From Motacilla alba alba (taxonomy: Eukaryota > Chordata > Aves > Passeriformes > Motacillidae), in assembly GCF_015832195.1 (NCBI RefSeq), contig NC_052032.1, positions 3,850,618 through 3,914,617 of the forward strand: a stretch of DNA of 64,000 bases, written 5' to 3'. Position numbers and translations under genes: made by a program. The notes beneath the pieces are model-generated. The model ran no database searches and was not told where the DNA came from. It saw only the letters and a program-made list of their open reading frames with translations. This document shows positions 13,256 to 24,301 of this stretch, piece by piece (within the stretch, counting starts at the first letter, position 1; each line of letters begins with the position of its first letter).

Positions 13256-13486
13256 TGACAGGAGTGGGGACCTGCCATGGTTGGAGCAGCTTTTATTAAG
13301 CAGCAAGAAGGGCCTGCTAGGGAATCTCCAGGATAAAGAATATTCCAGGTGAAATAAAAGGCAAACTCCCCAATTTTCCCACTCCATGTCTCTTTTGCTG
13401 AGGGATCCCTATCGATTCCTCTCCGACCTCTCCATAGCCTTCAGCCTCTCTGTGGGGTGCGGGCTGGCTCAGCCCTGTGCAGAAGG

Positions 13487-13830
13487 ACACGGCTTGGTGA
13501 CACCTTGGGTCCCCCGGAGCTGCTCTGCCGGCTGTCCCCGGGGCAGTGCGGCCGCAGGGCGCTCGGGGCTGCCCCAGGGTGGCCGCAGCGGGTGCTCGGA
13601 GCCGGCAGCGGGCACGGGGAGGTTCTGCTGTCCCCGGCCGGCCCTCAGGCTGTGGCAGCAGCGCAGGCTGTGCAATGTGCACCTGCAGCACTTGATGGCA
13701 CTGCAGGAGCGCGCAACGCTGCGCTCCTCTCGCTCCCTCCGTGCGGGAGCTGCCTGCCAGGATAGAGCGTGCGGGGACACCGAGCCATGCCGCACCCAAA
13801 GTTCTGCCGTTCCCGGGTAGGGCACAGCTT
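13487..13830. promoter_or_regulatory. CpG island, owner unknown
   Basis: I count about thirty CpG dinucleotides in roughly 340 bp, against a CpG-poor background on either side. It contains a GCGGCCGC site. Such density usually marks a promoter or an unmethylated element in vertebrate DNA. Long frames on the minus strand cross it, but they look like a consequence of high G/C. No start, splice or protein match supports a gene. Alternatives are the GC-rich part of an unrecognised retroelement, or a first exon of a noncoding transcript. Confidence 0.55.
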
Positions 13831-13960
13831 TCTGGAGCTGGGATGCCCCATGTCCTTGGGAGGAGAGGGGACACAGAGCTGCGGCGTGGCCCGACAGTGA
13901 CACTGGGCTGGCACCTGCACGATGCACAGCGGCTGCTTCCCCGCTGCTCCACACACCCAA

Positions 13961-14108
13961 ACCTCCCTGCCACAGCTCCAGCTGTTCCCTGCCTCCTGTC
14001 ACTGATTCCAAGAGGGGAGAGATCAGTGCCTGCCCATCTGCTGCCCCTCCTGAGGATGGTGAAGACCACAAAGAGTTCTCCCCTCGGTCTCCACTCCTCC
14101 GGGCTGAA
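13961..14108 (-). mobile_element. CR1 segment in inverted orientation
   Basis: Its reverse complement matches 12846-12993 almost base for base over about 148 bp, from TTCAGCC[C/T]GGAGGAGTGG through GGCAGGGAGGTT. I see only a few substitutions, for example GAGGCAGGGAACAGC against GAGCCAGGGAATAGC. It lacks the downstream CR1 3' part, so it is a piece rather than a normal 3'-complete insertion. Together with the + copy it forms an inverted repeat with arms about 1 kb apart that bracket the CpG island. Confidence 0.8.
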
Positions 14109-17100
14109 CGGAGCTGAGACCTTTCCCTCCTTCCCCAAAGGTGCGCCTGTTCCCCGCCTGGCTGCAGCACAGCCCAGTCCAGGGCTAATTTGGGCAGCAG
14201 CAGAGTGTCCCAAATTCCTCCAGCGCTGAGGAAAGCTGCCCTGGGCTGGCTCAGCCCCCGTGGCTGCCAAATCTCCGCTGTCACCTCCTGAGCTCCCCAG
14301 GCACAGAGATGGGCTCCGAAGGCGCTGGGCAGAATGAAGCCCCGCTGCGGGTTTTGCATGACAATAACATACTCGGCTGCTGGCTGGAAAAAGAGAGAGA
14401 AAGAGGAATTAGTTGGTTTTTCTGTTGGTTTTTCTGGATTTTTTTTTTTAATATAATTTTTTTTTGCTTGTTCCTGAAGGTGCAGATCCTCCAGCCAAAA
14501 ACCCGGGAGCACCGTAGGGATGAAGAGAAAAGCTGTAACAGCATTTCCATACAGAACAGGCTTTTTCCTGAAATAATCCCCACAGGAGAGGAAACTCTGT
14601 TAAAATATCTGGAAATGACAATCCTGGTATTTATCTGGTCTTATCTACAAAGATTTTGAGACGTATAAACGCAGCGAGTTGTGCCCAAATTGTTGTCAGA
14701 TCGAAAACAGTGTGATCCCCTTCATGGGGATTGTCTGGAATTGTCTGGTGGGCACAAGGTGAATGGCTCTGCTTTTTCTTATCCTTGTCCCCACAGGAAA
14801 AAAAGTTCTCAGGAGGACTTTTCCATAAGCAAGAAGAAATATATCCAGGAGAAAACACACTCAGAATCAGGAGAGGAGAGGGAAAAAACCCTATACCAAG
14901 AGAGAAGGACAGAGGGGGTTTTGTTCCTGCAGCTCTTGTCCCTCTCGCTGGATGGAGCACTCTATACTTGATATCTCCCTGTTGTAAATGCAGCTGATTG
15001 ATTTTCTTTCTGTTTCTTCTTTTGCACTTGTTTATTTTAATAAAGATAGATTTATTTTATTTGGAAGCCTGAAGCAAAATGTTCCCGTGTCTCCACCCAC
15101 CCTTCTGGCACCAAGCGCTGATGGTTATTTCAGTGGTTATAATTTGATTTCTGCCTCTCCTGCTGGGCTGATGTGAGAGAAACAATATTTAGAGAAGCTG
15201 ATTCTTAATTTTTTTTTTTTCTGGAGTAAGAGAGACAGAGGCTGGGAGGGGTATGAGAAGAGTGAAACAGAATCAGCCAGAATGCACTCACATTTTCTAG
15301 GCATTTTATCTCCAAGTTTGGAATCTCTGATGGACAAAAGGCACAGGGTAGCTCAGCTCATGCATTGCTCTCTGAAGGATGGAGAGTGATGCATCTTTTG
15401 GGGGTTTCTGTGTTATTTTTGGTCTATTGCAGGGACTCGTTGTAGCTCTTTGTCAATAATTCCAGGTTTGTAGCTTGAGCTATGATAATTTCATTTTTGC
15501 AAGTGGGGAAACTGAGGCACAGAGGAGTAAATCAGGATTAAATCAGTAGTAAATCAGTCCTTCAGATCCTTCAGATCACCAATCACCAAGAGCAATATCA
15601 GGAACAGGACTGATTTCCAAATCCAGGATGTTGTCAGCACACACAAACCACCCCCTTCAGCACTGCCATCTCTCAATTAAACTCAGACAAAATGAGATTT
15701 TTCACCATTGCTTAGCAGCCAGAACTTGAGCAGCAGGTTTTCCAAATAATTCAGCTACTTCCCAGCTCTTGATGTTTCTTAGAGAAAAAAATCCTATATT
15801 TTGCTACGAGGAAATGTTTTTGGCAGTGAAAAAAATCTGACCCTTCATTTCAAGACAAAGAATAAAAACTTGTCTATTACTTTTTTCCTACTTTTTAAAG
15901 GATCAGCCTCCCTCTTTTTCCTTTTGTCTTTAATTTTTTTGGCTTCTAGAAAAAGGGCTAGGAAGTGCCTCTGTGCATAGCTGAAGATAATAACTTAGCT
16001 AAAGATTTTTTTTCTCTTTTAAAATATATATCAAGATTGCCTGCTGCACAGTTTACATTTCCTGCTGTGGAGACAAATACTTTAATTAAAATGGGAGAAA
16101 AAAACCCATGCAGAAAAAGGAAAAGCCTCTGTGAAAAGAATCCTAAGAGGCTTGAAATGGGCAAATGAAGCCCTTTGGCAGCCGGGCTGCATTTACATAT
16201 ATGCAAATATAAATATTTGGGACTGATTTGCTCAAGGCAAGGAGGTGTTGGTGAAAGCCAGGCTTTGAGAAAGACCTTTTTGAGAAAAAGTCTCAAACTG
16301 CTTGACCTCCACTTCCTCCAGCCTGTGCTCCAGTCCTGGGGCAGGACAGATGGAAAGGCTTTAGATGATCACGTCTTGAGAATAAAAAGAAAGCAGAATT
16401 TTTTTAGTGCTTTGGTCTTTTCTCTTTCCTTCACTTAAGCACAAAACATTAAATTAATTCCCTGTGGTTGCTGCATTTGATTATGGGACTCTTTGTACCT
16501 GCTCTCCCTCCCTGGGCTTCAGCCTGTCCTGAGCAAACAGCCAGAGCCCTCAGTGTGCCAGGCTGGCCCTACCCCCAGGCACACAGCAGAGGGATGGGGA
16601 GCTGCAAGTACAAAATTACTGCTCAGACATGAAGTTCTTCTCCCAGTGTGGAGTTACAGGCTGAAAGATTCACATCTGTTTTTTTCACTGCAAATTTTGG
16701 CAGTGCAGGAAGAAGGGGAAGCCCTGTTTATAAGGGAGAGCACAATGTGAGTCTGCAAGCCTGGTCCGGAGGAAAAATGCCAAGAGAAGCCTTTTCTTAC
16801 ATTTTTAATCCAAAGGAGCAGCCTGTGAAGGGCACCCCCTCACTCCAGTCCTGTGCCTGCAGGAGGTCTGCAGCCAGCAGAGATCAGCCTGTTCTCTCTA
16901 AGATATTTCTGGGCAACACTCCCAATATCTTCCCCCTGTAGTACATCCATCCACGCAGGAAAACACCCAAAGCACACCAGGCTCTCAGGGCTGCCCCTTT
17001 AAAGCCAACCACTGGGGGATCACTGGAGCTGCTCAGCATGACCAGGGGAGCAGCTGCCAGCCCTGAGTTCCAGAGGGTGGTAGTGAGCAGTGGATTTGCT

Positions 17101-19686
17101 TGGATGGATTAATCAGACTTCCAAAGATCTTTTTCCAGGCCAGGGTATAGGTGGATTGAGAGCATCATGGTGTGCTTCCCCCTGCTAAGCTGGGATTTGT
17201 ATCAAGCTCATTTGGGATAATTAGATGATCACCATCAGATGGGGAAGCTGAGCTCTCACTTTCTGCACCCTCCCTCTCAGAGAGCAGAATATTGTTCCTG
17301 CCTTTCCCCAGCCTGATCCAGCAATTGTCACTTTGAGCTGTGATGCTGTCCCTGTATAATTAAGGCTGTCAGTCACACTCAGACACTTAAACACTCTAAA
17401 ACGCCATGGCTTAGCAGGGCTGATCACAGGATTTTAGTGCTTGGCAGTCAAAGCAGCAATTGCAGGCTCCTTCCCATGCTGGTGGAGGTGTGATGGGGAA
17501 AGACCCCTGGGAAGCAGTTCTGTGCCTCCAGTGCTTCCAGGAGCAAGGGCCCTGTGCAGGTGCTGGGAGATGTGCTGATCCTGAGCATCCTTTCTGCTCC
17601 AGAGCCTGATTCTTGGGCTCAGGGTGTCAGTGGGACCTGTCTGGCAGGGATTTTAGGTCGTTGTTTATTGTCTCAGTGTGTCAGAGCATCCAGAAAAACA
17701 GGGAGAGAAAGGCTTGACCCACCCAGCTCCTCTACCCCTTGCATATTTTATGTGGCTGGAGGACAGCAGGATGAAGCAGAGTCTGTGCCATGGAGATGCC
17801 TCAGCTGGACTGCAGCAGATCCCCAGGTGCTGATGGTCACTTCCAGAGTGCCTGGTGCCCATGGCACAGCCTGTTCACTGCCTGGCTTTATCTGGAGCAA
17901 CAAATGAGGCATACCTGAGGCCAAGGATTTTCTAAAACTCAAGCTGTTCAAGGTCCTGAACAGTTGGACATAAGTTTGGCAGTGGCTCTCATCTGTTTCC
18001 ACCTAATTCCTCTGTGGAGGAGCTCTTTATGTGCTTGGGAAGAGGCTGGTTGTTCATGGAACTGAAGTGTCCAGGAGCTAGGAGACAGGACAAAATGGTC
18101 ATGAGCTCAATAACCTGCACTTCCAGACCTCTGTAAGGGATCTCCTGAGCTATCACTGACTCTCCTGAGCTATCACTGCATCTCAGGCCACAGTCTGACA
18201 GCCTTTAGGAAGGGCAGGTATGAAATGAACGTGGTTTCTTTCACAGAAGCATCCTTTGTGTGGAGAAAAGACTTTCTTGGAAGGTTTGTTACCCATGCCT
18301 TGTGTGTCTGGGGAATTTTGTTGAAGGAATCAGTGTCTCAGTGGTTGCTGATGGGTGGCAGCAGCCTGGGGTTTGTGTGCAGATAAAGAGGGAAGGAAAT
18401 AGGGTTAAATTCAGTTAAGTGTTGCCCATTGGCATCTGGATACCATTGCAAGTGAGCCAAAAGGCCAGCAGAATGTGGGATGCAGACAGTGAGGAAAATG
18501 TCCCCTGAAGGGCAATCAGAAGATGCACTGTCCAACTGATCTGTGCACAGTGAAGCTTTGTCATGGCTGTCATGAGCTCTGTCATGAAATGAATGAATAA
18601 ATGAAATTAGAAATGGAACTGGAATCCAGCCCCTCTCTCCTCTTATGGACAAACAATGGGAGGATGAATAAGTGCTCCCCAAATGTGCACAGATAGAAGA
18701 GTAACCAGATATAAAACCCTGCTTCAGGTTTGGAGACTTGTCCCTACCACAAAAGAAAAACTTTTCCCCTCCTGTCACAGCACTGCAGTGTAATTCTCAT
18801 TCCAGTCTGCCCCGCCACCATTCTGCAATCAAATCCCTTTTCAGAGTTACATTTCTGCCTGTGGTTCCACACCTCAGACAACCTGAGAGGTTCTCTGCTG
18901 CTGAGCAGCAGTGCGGGATGAGCCCTCTCACACGTGTTCCTGTGCTTTCCCTGCCTGAAGACCATTACTGATAATTAGTTAGTGTAAAATGAGAGGAATT
19001 TTGTTTGGCATTCCTTAGAACACTCTCTTCTCCCAGCTCTCTGGCCTGGGGCTGCCTGTTACACCCACTGCTTCTGGAGCACAGCTTTCCCATCGCTGCA
19101 TGATGGAGGATTATTTCATTAATGGATCTAATGATACTTTGTCTTTGGTGCTGACGATCTTTGTGGCAGTGCTGTGCAATCTTTAATTAACTTTGAGCCT
19201 GCCAGGCACCACGAGGATGTTGATAACCTGCAACAAATGCAGCAGGAGCTTGAAGGCCTGGTGTGGTAAAATAACCTTGTGCAAGGTCACACAGTGACTC
19301 TTGGCTGGGTTGAGGTTTGGTGCCAAGTCTCCTGGTGAAGCAAAGCTGTAAAAAAAAATACATTTCTCTGCTAAAAAGTGTGAAGTGGGGTAATCCAGGC
19401 GAGGAATGTGAAGTGCTTGGGGGACCAGGGAGGTGTTCAGGAGCGTGGTGACTGCGCTGCTCAGTCCCACAGCTGTCAGGGCAGTGTTTGCGTTTGCATT
19501 TGGCTGTGTTGGCTTTGCATGAGCAGGAGCGGGTTCTGCAGCACACGGGGCAGGGACAGGCATTTAATGTGTGGATTAAAAGTGAGGTGTCACACCAGGG
19601 CTGCCAGCAGGGAATACACACTCACAGGCACATGGGGAAGAGGGAGATGCAGAGACCTTGGACAGGCCCTGTTGTGGATGTGGATG
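14109..19686. other. Intergenic, no gene recognised
   Basis: No exon or RNA gene is recognised. The region includes a T-rich run near 14438-14466 and a 20-bp direct tandem duplication at 18141-18180 (TCTCCTGAGCTATCACTGAC, then the same unit ending CA). Open frames of 100-150 codons on either strand have no recognisable domain. Confidence 0.4.
18141..18180. repeat. 20-bp tandem duplication (2 copies)
   Basis: The unit TCTCCTGAGCTATCACTGAC is followed directly by TCTCCTGAGCTATCACTGCA, identical in the first 18 positions. This is a simple recent duplication with no visible function. Confidence 0.85.
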
Positions 19687-19867
19687 TGTTAAAAACTGTG
19701 CTGATTTCTTACAGGACTTGTTAAAAATTATGGTGATTTCTTACAGGATTTGTTGAAAAGTGTGGTGATTTACCGGATTTGTTAAAACTGTGCTGATTTC
19801 TTATAGGATTTGTTAAAACTGTACTGTTTTTTTGCAGGATTTGTTAAAAAGTGTGGTGGTTTCTTCC
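19687..19867 (+). repeat. Minisatellite, ~30-bp unit, about six copies
   Basis: Six successive units begin TGTTAAAA or TGTTGAAA. Most continue CTGTGCTGATTTCTTACAGG or a close variant, with unit lengths of 29-32 bp (starts at about 19687, 19719 and 19751, then three more). Units differ by a few substitutions and small deletions, so the array is not brand new. Most units contain a pyrimidine run followed by ACAGG, TATAGG or GCAGG, which looks like a 3' splice site. The array is not coding. Confidence 0.85.
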
Positions 19868-22800
19868 ATTCAAAGCTTTTTGACTCCTGGAGCTCTGTGT
19901 TTCACTAACCCAGAGGCTCTGTGTTCATGAGCCCTCATCTTCTGACCACCCTTCCAGAAGATGCTCCTTGTTTGAGTTTTGGAGGTGCTGTCCATGCACC
20001 TGCCCTGTTTTATTTACATATTTTTTTTTCATGAATTGAGTGTGGAAGAAGCTGCTGGTCCCAGCTGCAAGAGGCCAGTATTGTAAAAACATGAGTTTGA
20101 AATCCTGAACAAATGCTGGCTCTTTCCCCTTCCCAGAGATCTGCTACCAGGGGAATCCTTGCTTTGGACTTAAACCCTCCATATGTGCCCAGAGGTCAAT
20201 GCTGAAATTTTGGTTACCCTGGAAACCAGGACAAAACTGCGCCAAGCCATTATTGCAATATGGGTCACTCATGGTGAAAAAGAGATGGAAAATCCCTCCC
20301 CTTCCAAGGAAGGTGTTTTCCATAGGGAACCTACAGGTTTGACAGGTCACAGTTTGTCCTGTCTCCTGTGGGCTGGGAGATGAAGCCCTGAGATTCAGAG
20401 CACTTTGCTGGCCCCTGGTTTCCACTGCTGACTGCAGAGGTGGAGGGTGGGACGTCACACAGACCTTGGGCGGCAATCCCTTCCTGTTTTGTAAGCAGCC
20501 ACCCTGTGCTCCTCAGTTCTTCGGGAAAAGCACCAAAATGAGATGCTAAAAGCCCATCCTTAGTCCCTGAGAAAGGGAGGGGGCATGGGTGCCATACCTG
20601 CCATGGGATTTCAGATTGCTCCCTAAACATATTGCAGCGAGGTAAAGTCATACTCATCCCTTTGGAAAAGGGCCAGGCTGAACACTCAGAGATTTCAGTG
20701 ATTTGCTAATTGTTGGGAAACATGACTGTCTGCAGGAGCAAGAAACATTTTTTTTCATTGTTCTGTTTGAGAACAAGTGCACTTCTGGTTTCAAGGAGGT
20801 GACAAAGTCTTGTGGGAGAGGGAATTTGGGTGAGAACAGGTGAAAATTACCTTCATATCTCCTCTGAAGTCTTCCCATGGCTTCATGACCCTTCTGCTTT
20901 TATTTATTATTGTTTTCCTTGGCATGCTATCAGAGCATTCCATGTCTCTTCCAGCTTGTTTTAAGCATGGATCCACCCTGCCAAGTCTTTGTGTGGTGAA
21001 GATCTTCCACATTTAAGGAGCCACCTTAAAGCGCCACTTACACGTGCTGGCTCCTGTCCACATTCCCCCTCTGGAGCCACATCATCTCACGCTCTTCTTC
21101 TTTCTTCCAGGATGCAGCTATGGTATGTTCACATTATGTTTCCCCTTCTTTACTTCCCTTGTTGCTGCTTTATTCCTGGCCTGTCACCTTCCTGGGTTTA
21201 CCTCAGTTGCAACCTCTCCAAAATGCTGCTTCTGCAGCAGAAAGGGCCTACAGTGGTGGATTTGCAAGCTGCTGTACAAGCACCTTGCTGCAGCCTCTTA
21301 GCTGGGTGTTCCTTGGGAAGAAGACTCCTCCTGCACAGCCCTTAGAGGGTAAACCCTAAAAGTGGGGTTGGTTTGCTTCAGATCAAGCTGTGCCTCTGAC
21401 AGCAGCTTCATTTGGGGTGTGGGAACATCAGTACAGCACCCATATAGCTGCTATGTCCATGGGAGGTGAAACTTCTGCTTTTCCTCACATTTCCTTCCTC
21501 CCCTCACTGTGGTCAGGCTGTCAGGGCACTTGCCCTTTGTGTCACTCCTTTTCCTGGGTAACTTCCCTTCTGGCATCTCAGTCCTGCTTCCTGACAGCTT
21601 TCCATAGCACCCAGTCTTGTGATCTGCAAAGGGTTAATGCTCTTCCTATGCTCCCACTGCCTGTGGCTGCTTGGTTCCTCCTCTGTTGGAACTGAAGTGT
21701 TTTTTTCTTGGTTGGTGCAGAGAACTCAAGGCCAAAGAAATGCTTAAAAAAATCCCCCCAAAACATGCAAACTGAACAGAACTGAGAGAAAAGGGGTGTT
21801 TGATTAAATTCCTCATCAGAAACACTGCTTCAGGTTTTACTCTGTGCACAAAGCAGTCTTTGCTGTCCAAAAAGCACAGAATAGCCACCCAGGTTTTGTA
21901 GATCCCAATATACAGCCCTCCGAGTGCAGGCAAACCTGCATCTGGATCTGCCTCACCCCCTCTTTTGGAATTTATTGCTTTGCAAGGAATGGAAGTGGGC
22001 TCTCAGCAGTGCAGCCAATTAATATTCTCTGTTCTTCTCCTGGCAAATGCCATAAAAGTGTTCATGTCTGGGAGCTGATGTCTAAAGCACGCCATGAGCT
22101 AACCCCAGGGAGGGTTTGTATTTTCTCACTGGGGTGATGTGTACACAAGAACTTTGCTTGCAGGAGCTGGGTCTGCACTTTCTGCTGCAGCCATTGCAAC
22201 ATTTTCCTGTCATCTCGTGTCAAGTCCTGGCAGTGAAACCACAAACATGAGGCTCAGGAGTCTTAGCACGGTCAGTGCCCGTGGCAGTGCTCTCAGTATT
22301 CACAGAAAGCAGGAATGCTGCACAGCTTTTTGCTCTTATGTTATGGTTTTCCCTCAAAGCAGGGATCTGTAATCTCTCCCGGATCATCGTTAGAGCTGCC
22401 CCTTGTTTCAAGCTTTCCCAGAGTGTCACGGCAGTGCTGCAGGGCCTCGATATTTAACCATGCTTCAGCCGTGGCACTGAGTCCCCAGATCAACCTTTCT
22501 TGTGTCCAGTTTAAAAAGTCTGAGCTCTGCAGTGCTCCATGCCCTGCGCACCTTTCATGTTTGACAGTCTGAGTAAATCCTTGCCCTGCAGCAGACTCAT
22601 TAAGAGAAGTGGGGGAGAGGAGGTAGAATAAGCAGGATAAGTCAAAGCCGCAGAAATACAAAACATATGTAAATCAGGCTATGAGACACCATAATAAGGA
22701 TGTAATGGAGGCGGAAAGAAAAGGAAAATAAGTCTTATTGTTGCTTCAGTAGAAAAGCCTGCACCAGTCTGAGGTGGCCAGTCCACCTTTCTCAGGGCTG

Positions 22801-23730
22801 CGGGAGGAATTTGTATTCCCTGTAAGCACAGTGTTCCATGCCAAGGAATGTGGACACCCTCACCCCCATGGTTCAGTGAATGCCTGGCTCTGGCCAGCCC
22901 AGGGGTGACTGTGGTTCATCCCAGGCAGAAGGACAAGGTGCTGCTGGGCTGTTTGGTGCCAGCCTGCCTCTCTCCCGGGGTCCAGGGAGCTCCACTGTCA
23001 CTCACTGCCGGCCCACGAATGCTTGGCAGGCGAGGCTGGATGCCTCCACCATCTGTGTGAAATCCTTCCAGCCATTTAGATTAAACACTAAAATGCAGGG
23101 CTCCTAATGACCTGACATAATCCATATGGAGTAGCTGCCACAGATAGTGACTATCTTGACACTGATTAATCACTTCTCCTACTAGTGTATTTGTCCCTGG
23201 TTACTTGACACAGTTCTTCCCTAATAGCTTTGGAATAGTTCTGGGGTGTTCATCTGATCTTGGCTTTGGGGAATAGCCCATCTGATGGCACACATTTCCT
23301 ACTTCAGTGCAGGCTTGGCTGATTTTCATCAAGCCAACTTGGACTCTGGCTTTTGGAATGTTTTTCTGTCCCCTGCGTACACCAGTCTTGCTCTGTGCTG
23401 GGAAACACCTCAGCCATGCTGAGCTCTGCTGGGTGCCACCATTGGCAGGGGGCTGTGCTGGGCAGCATGAACAGACTGTGATTGCACCTCCATGGCCTCC
23501 CTGGGCACTCAGAGGCACCACAAACAGCCTGCATTACAGCTGCTCCTTGCTCTGGAACTGCAGCTGGAGTCAGTCGCTGCTCAGACAGAGAGAAGTGGTG
23601 CTGGGTCTTTGGCTGTGACACCCCAAACTGAACGTGCAGTTTCTCAGCCTCTTGTCATTCTCTTTTTCAAAGTTGGGAGATCCAGAAGCAAAGGCAGGAG
23701 ATCTTCCAGGCTGATCTTCCATCAAGTTGA
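19868..23730. other. Intergenic, no gene recognised
   Basis: I see no recognisable exon, RNA gene or clear repeat in this interval. Composition is ordinary. Confidence 0.4.
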
Positions 23731-23853
23731 GTTGTGGTTTCCCCATCCCTGGAAGTGTCCAAGGTCAGGTTGGATGGAGCTCTGAGCAAGCCAAGGGTTG
23801 GAATAAGATGAAATTTAAGGTCCCTTCCAATCCAACAAGTCTGTGATTCCATT
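23731..23853 (+). mobile_element. CR1 LINE 3'-terminal fragment
   Basis: TTTCCCCATCCCTGGAAGTG, TCCAAGGTCAGGTTGGATGG and GAGCTCTGAGCAA, then AAGGTCCCTTCCAATCCAAC and CTGTGATTCC, give the last ~120 bp of a CR1 element ending near the octamer tail. The copy is strongly 5'-truncated. An LTR begins about 14 bp after its 3' end. Confidence 0.85.
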
Positions 23854-23866
23854 ATTATACTCACTT

Positions 23867-24301
23867 TGATGCCTTAAGTTTTAACTTTCATATTGTTTAG
23901 ATTCTGTGCTGCCTAAGTCTGTGACTCTGACTTCATAAAAAGGGTTAGCAAGTTCTCCTCACAGTTCAGTCAGACAAAACAATCCTTTTCCAGCCTGAGA
24001 ACCAAGGACACCACTGCAGCTTCAGGCTCAAGGAGTACAAACAACAATGAATCGAGGAGAGCAAACTGGGAGGATGGGACTGCATAACCTGGAGCTGTAA
24101 TTGGACAATTAACTCCAATATGGAAATGGACTAAAACTTATAAAAAGTGTGAAAACTTGTAACTGGGGTGCATCTTGGGCAGAGCCACAGCCGGGCTCTT
24201 GCACTGCCCAAGGTGTCTCCTTTGAAGGCAGTTAATAAATACCTCCTTTATTCCTTTAACTCTGTCTAGCCTCTGTTCCAGGACAGCCTCTTTAGGCATC
24301 A
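23867..24301 (+). mobile_element. Solo LTR (TGATGCCT...AGGCATCA family)
   Basis: The block starts TGATGCCT and ends AGGCATCA, a perfect 8-bp terminal inverted repeat of the TG...CA kind that bounds retroviral LTRs. Inside, in LTR order, are a TATAAAAA box at 24139-24146 and an AATAAA signal at 24234-24239, followed by the TTTATTCCTTTAACTCTG type of U5 sequence. Length is about 435 bp. The copy at 57880-58317 (minus strand) shares the AGCTGTAATTGG...ATTAAC...CCAATATG...CTTATAAAAA core. No internal retroviral region adjoins it, so I call it solo. I could not match target duplications at its edges. Confidence 0.75.

Noticed and set aside
13317..14512. Two long overlapping minus-strand open frames (about 317 and 347 codons)
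   Set aside because: They lie in different frames over the same G/C-rich CpG island and CR1 segment, include repeat sequence, and show no recognisable domain or splice support. High G/C lowers stop frequency.
18338..18778. Minus-strand frame of 146 codons
   Set aside because: I considered it as a possible small protein or exon, but it has no domain, signal or family resemblance that I can name.
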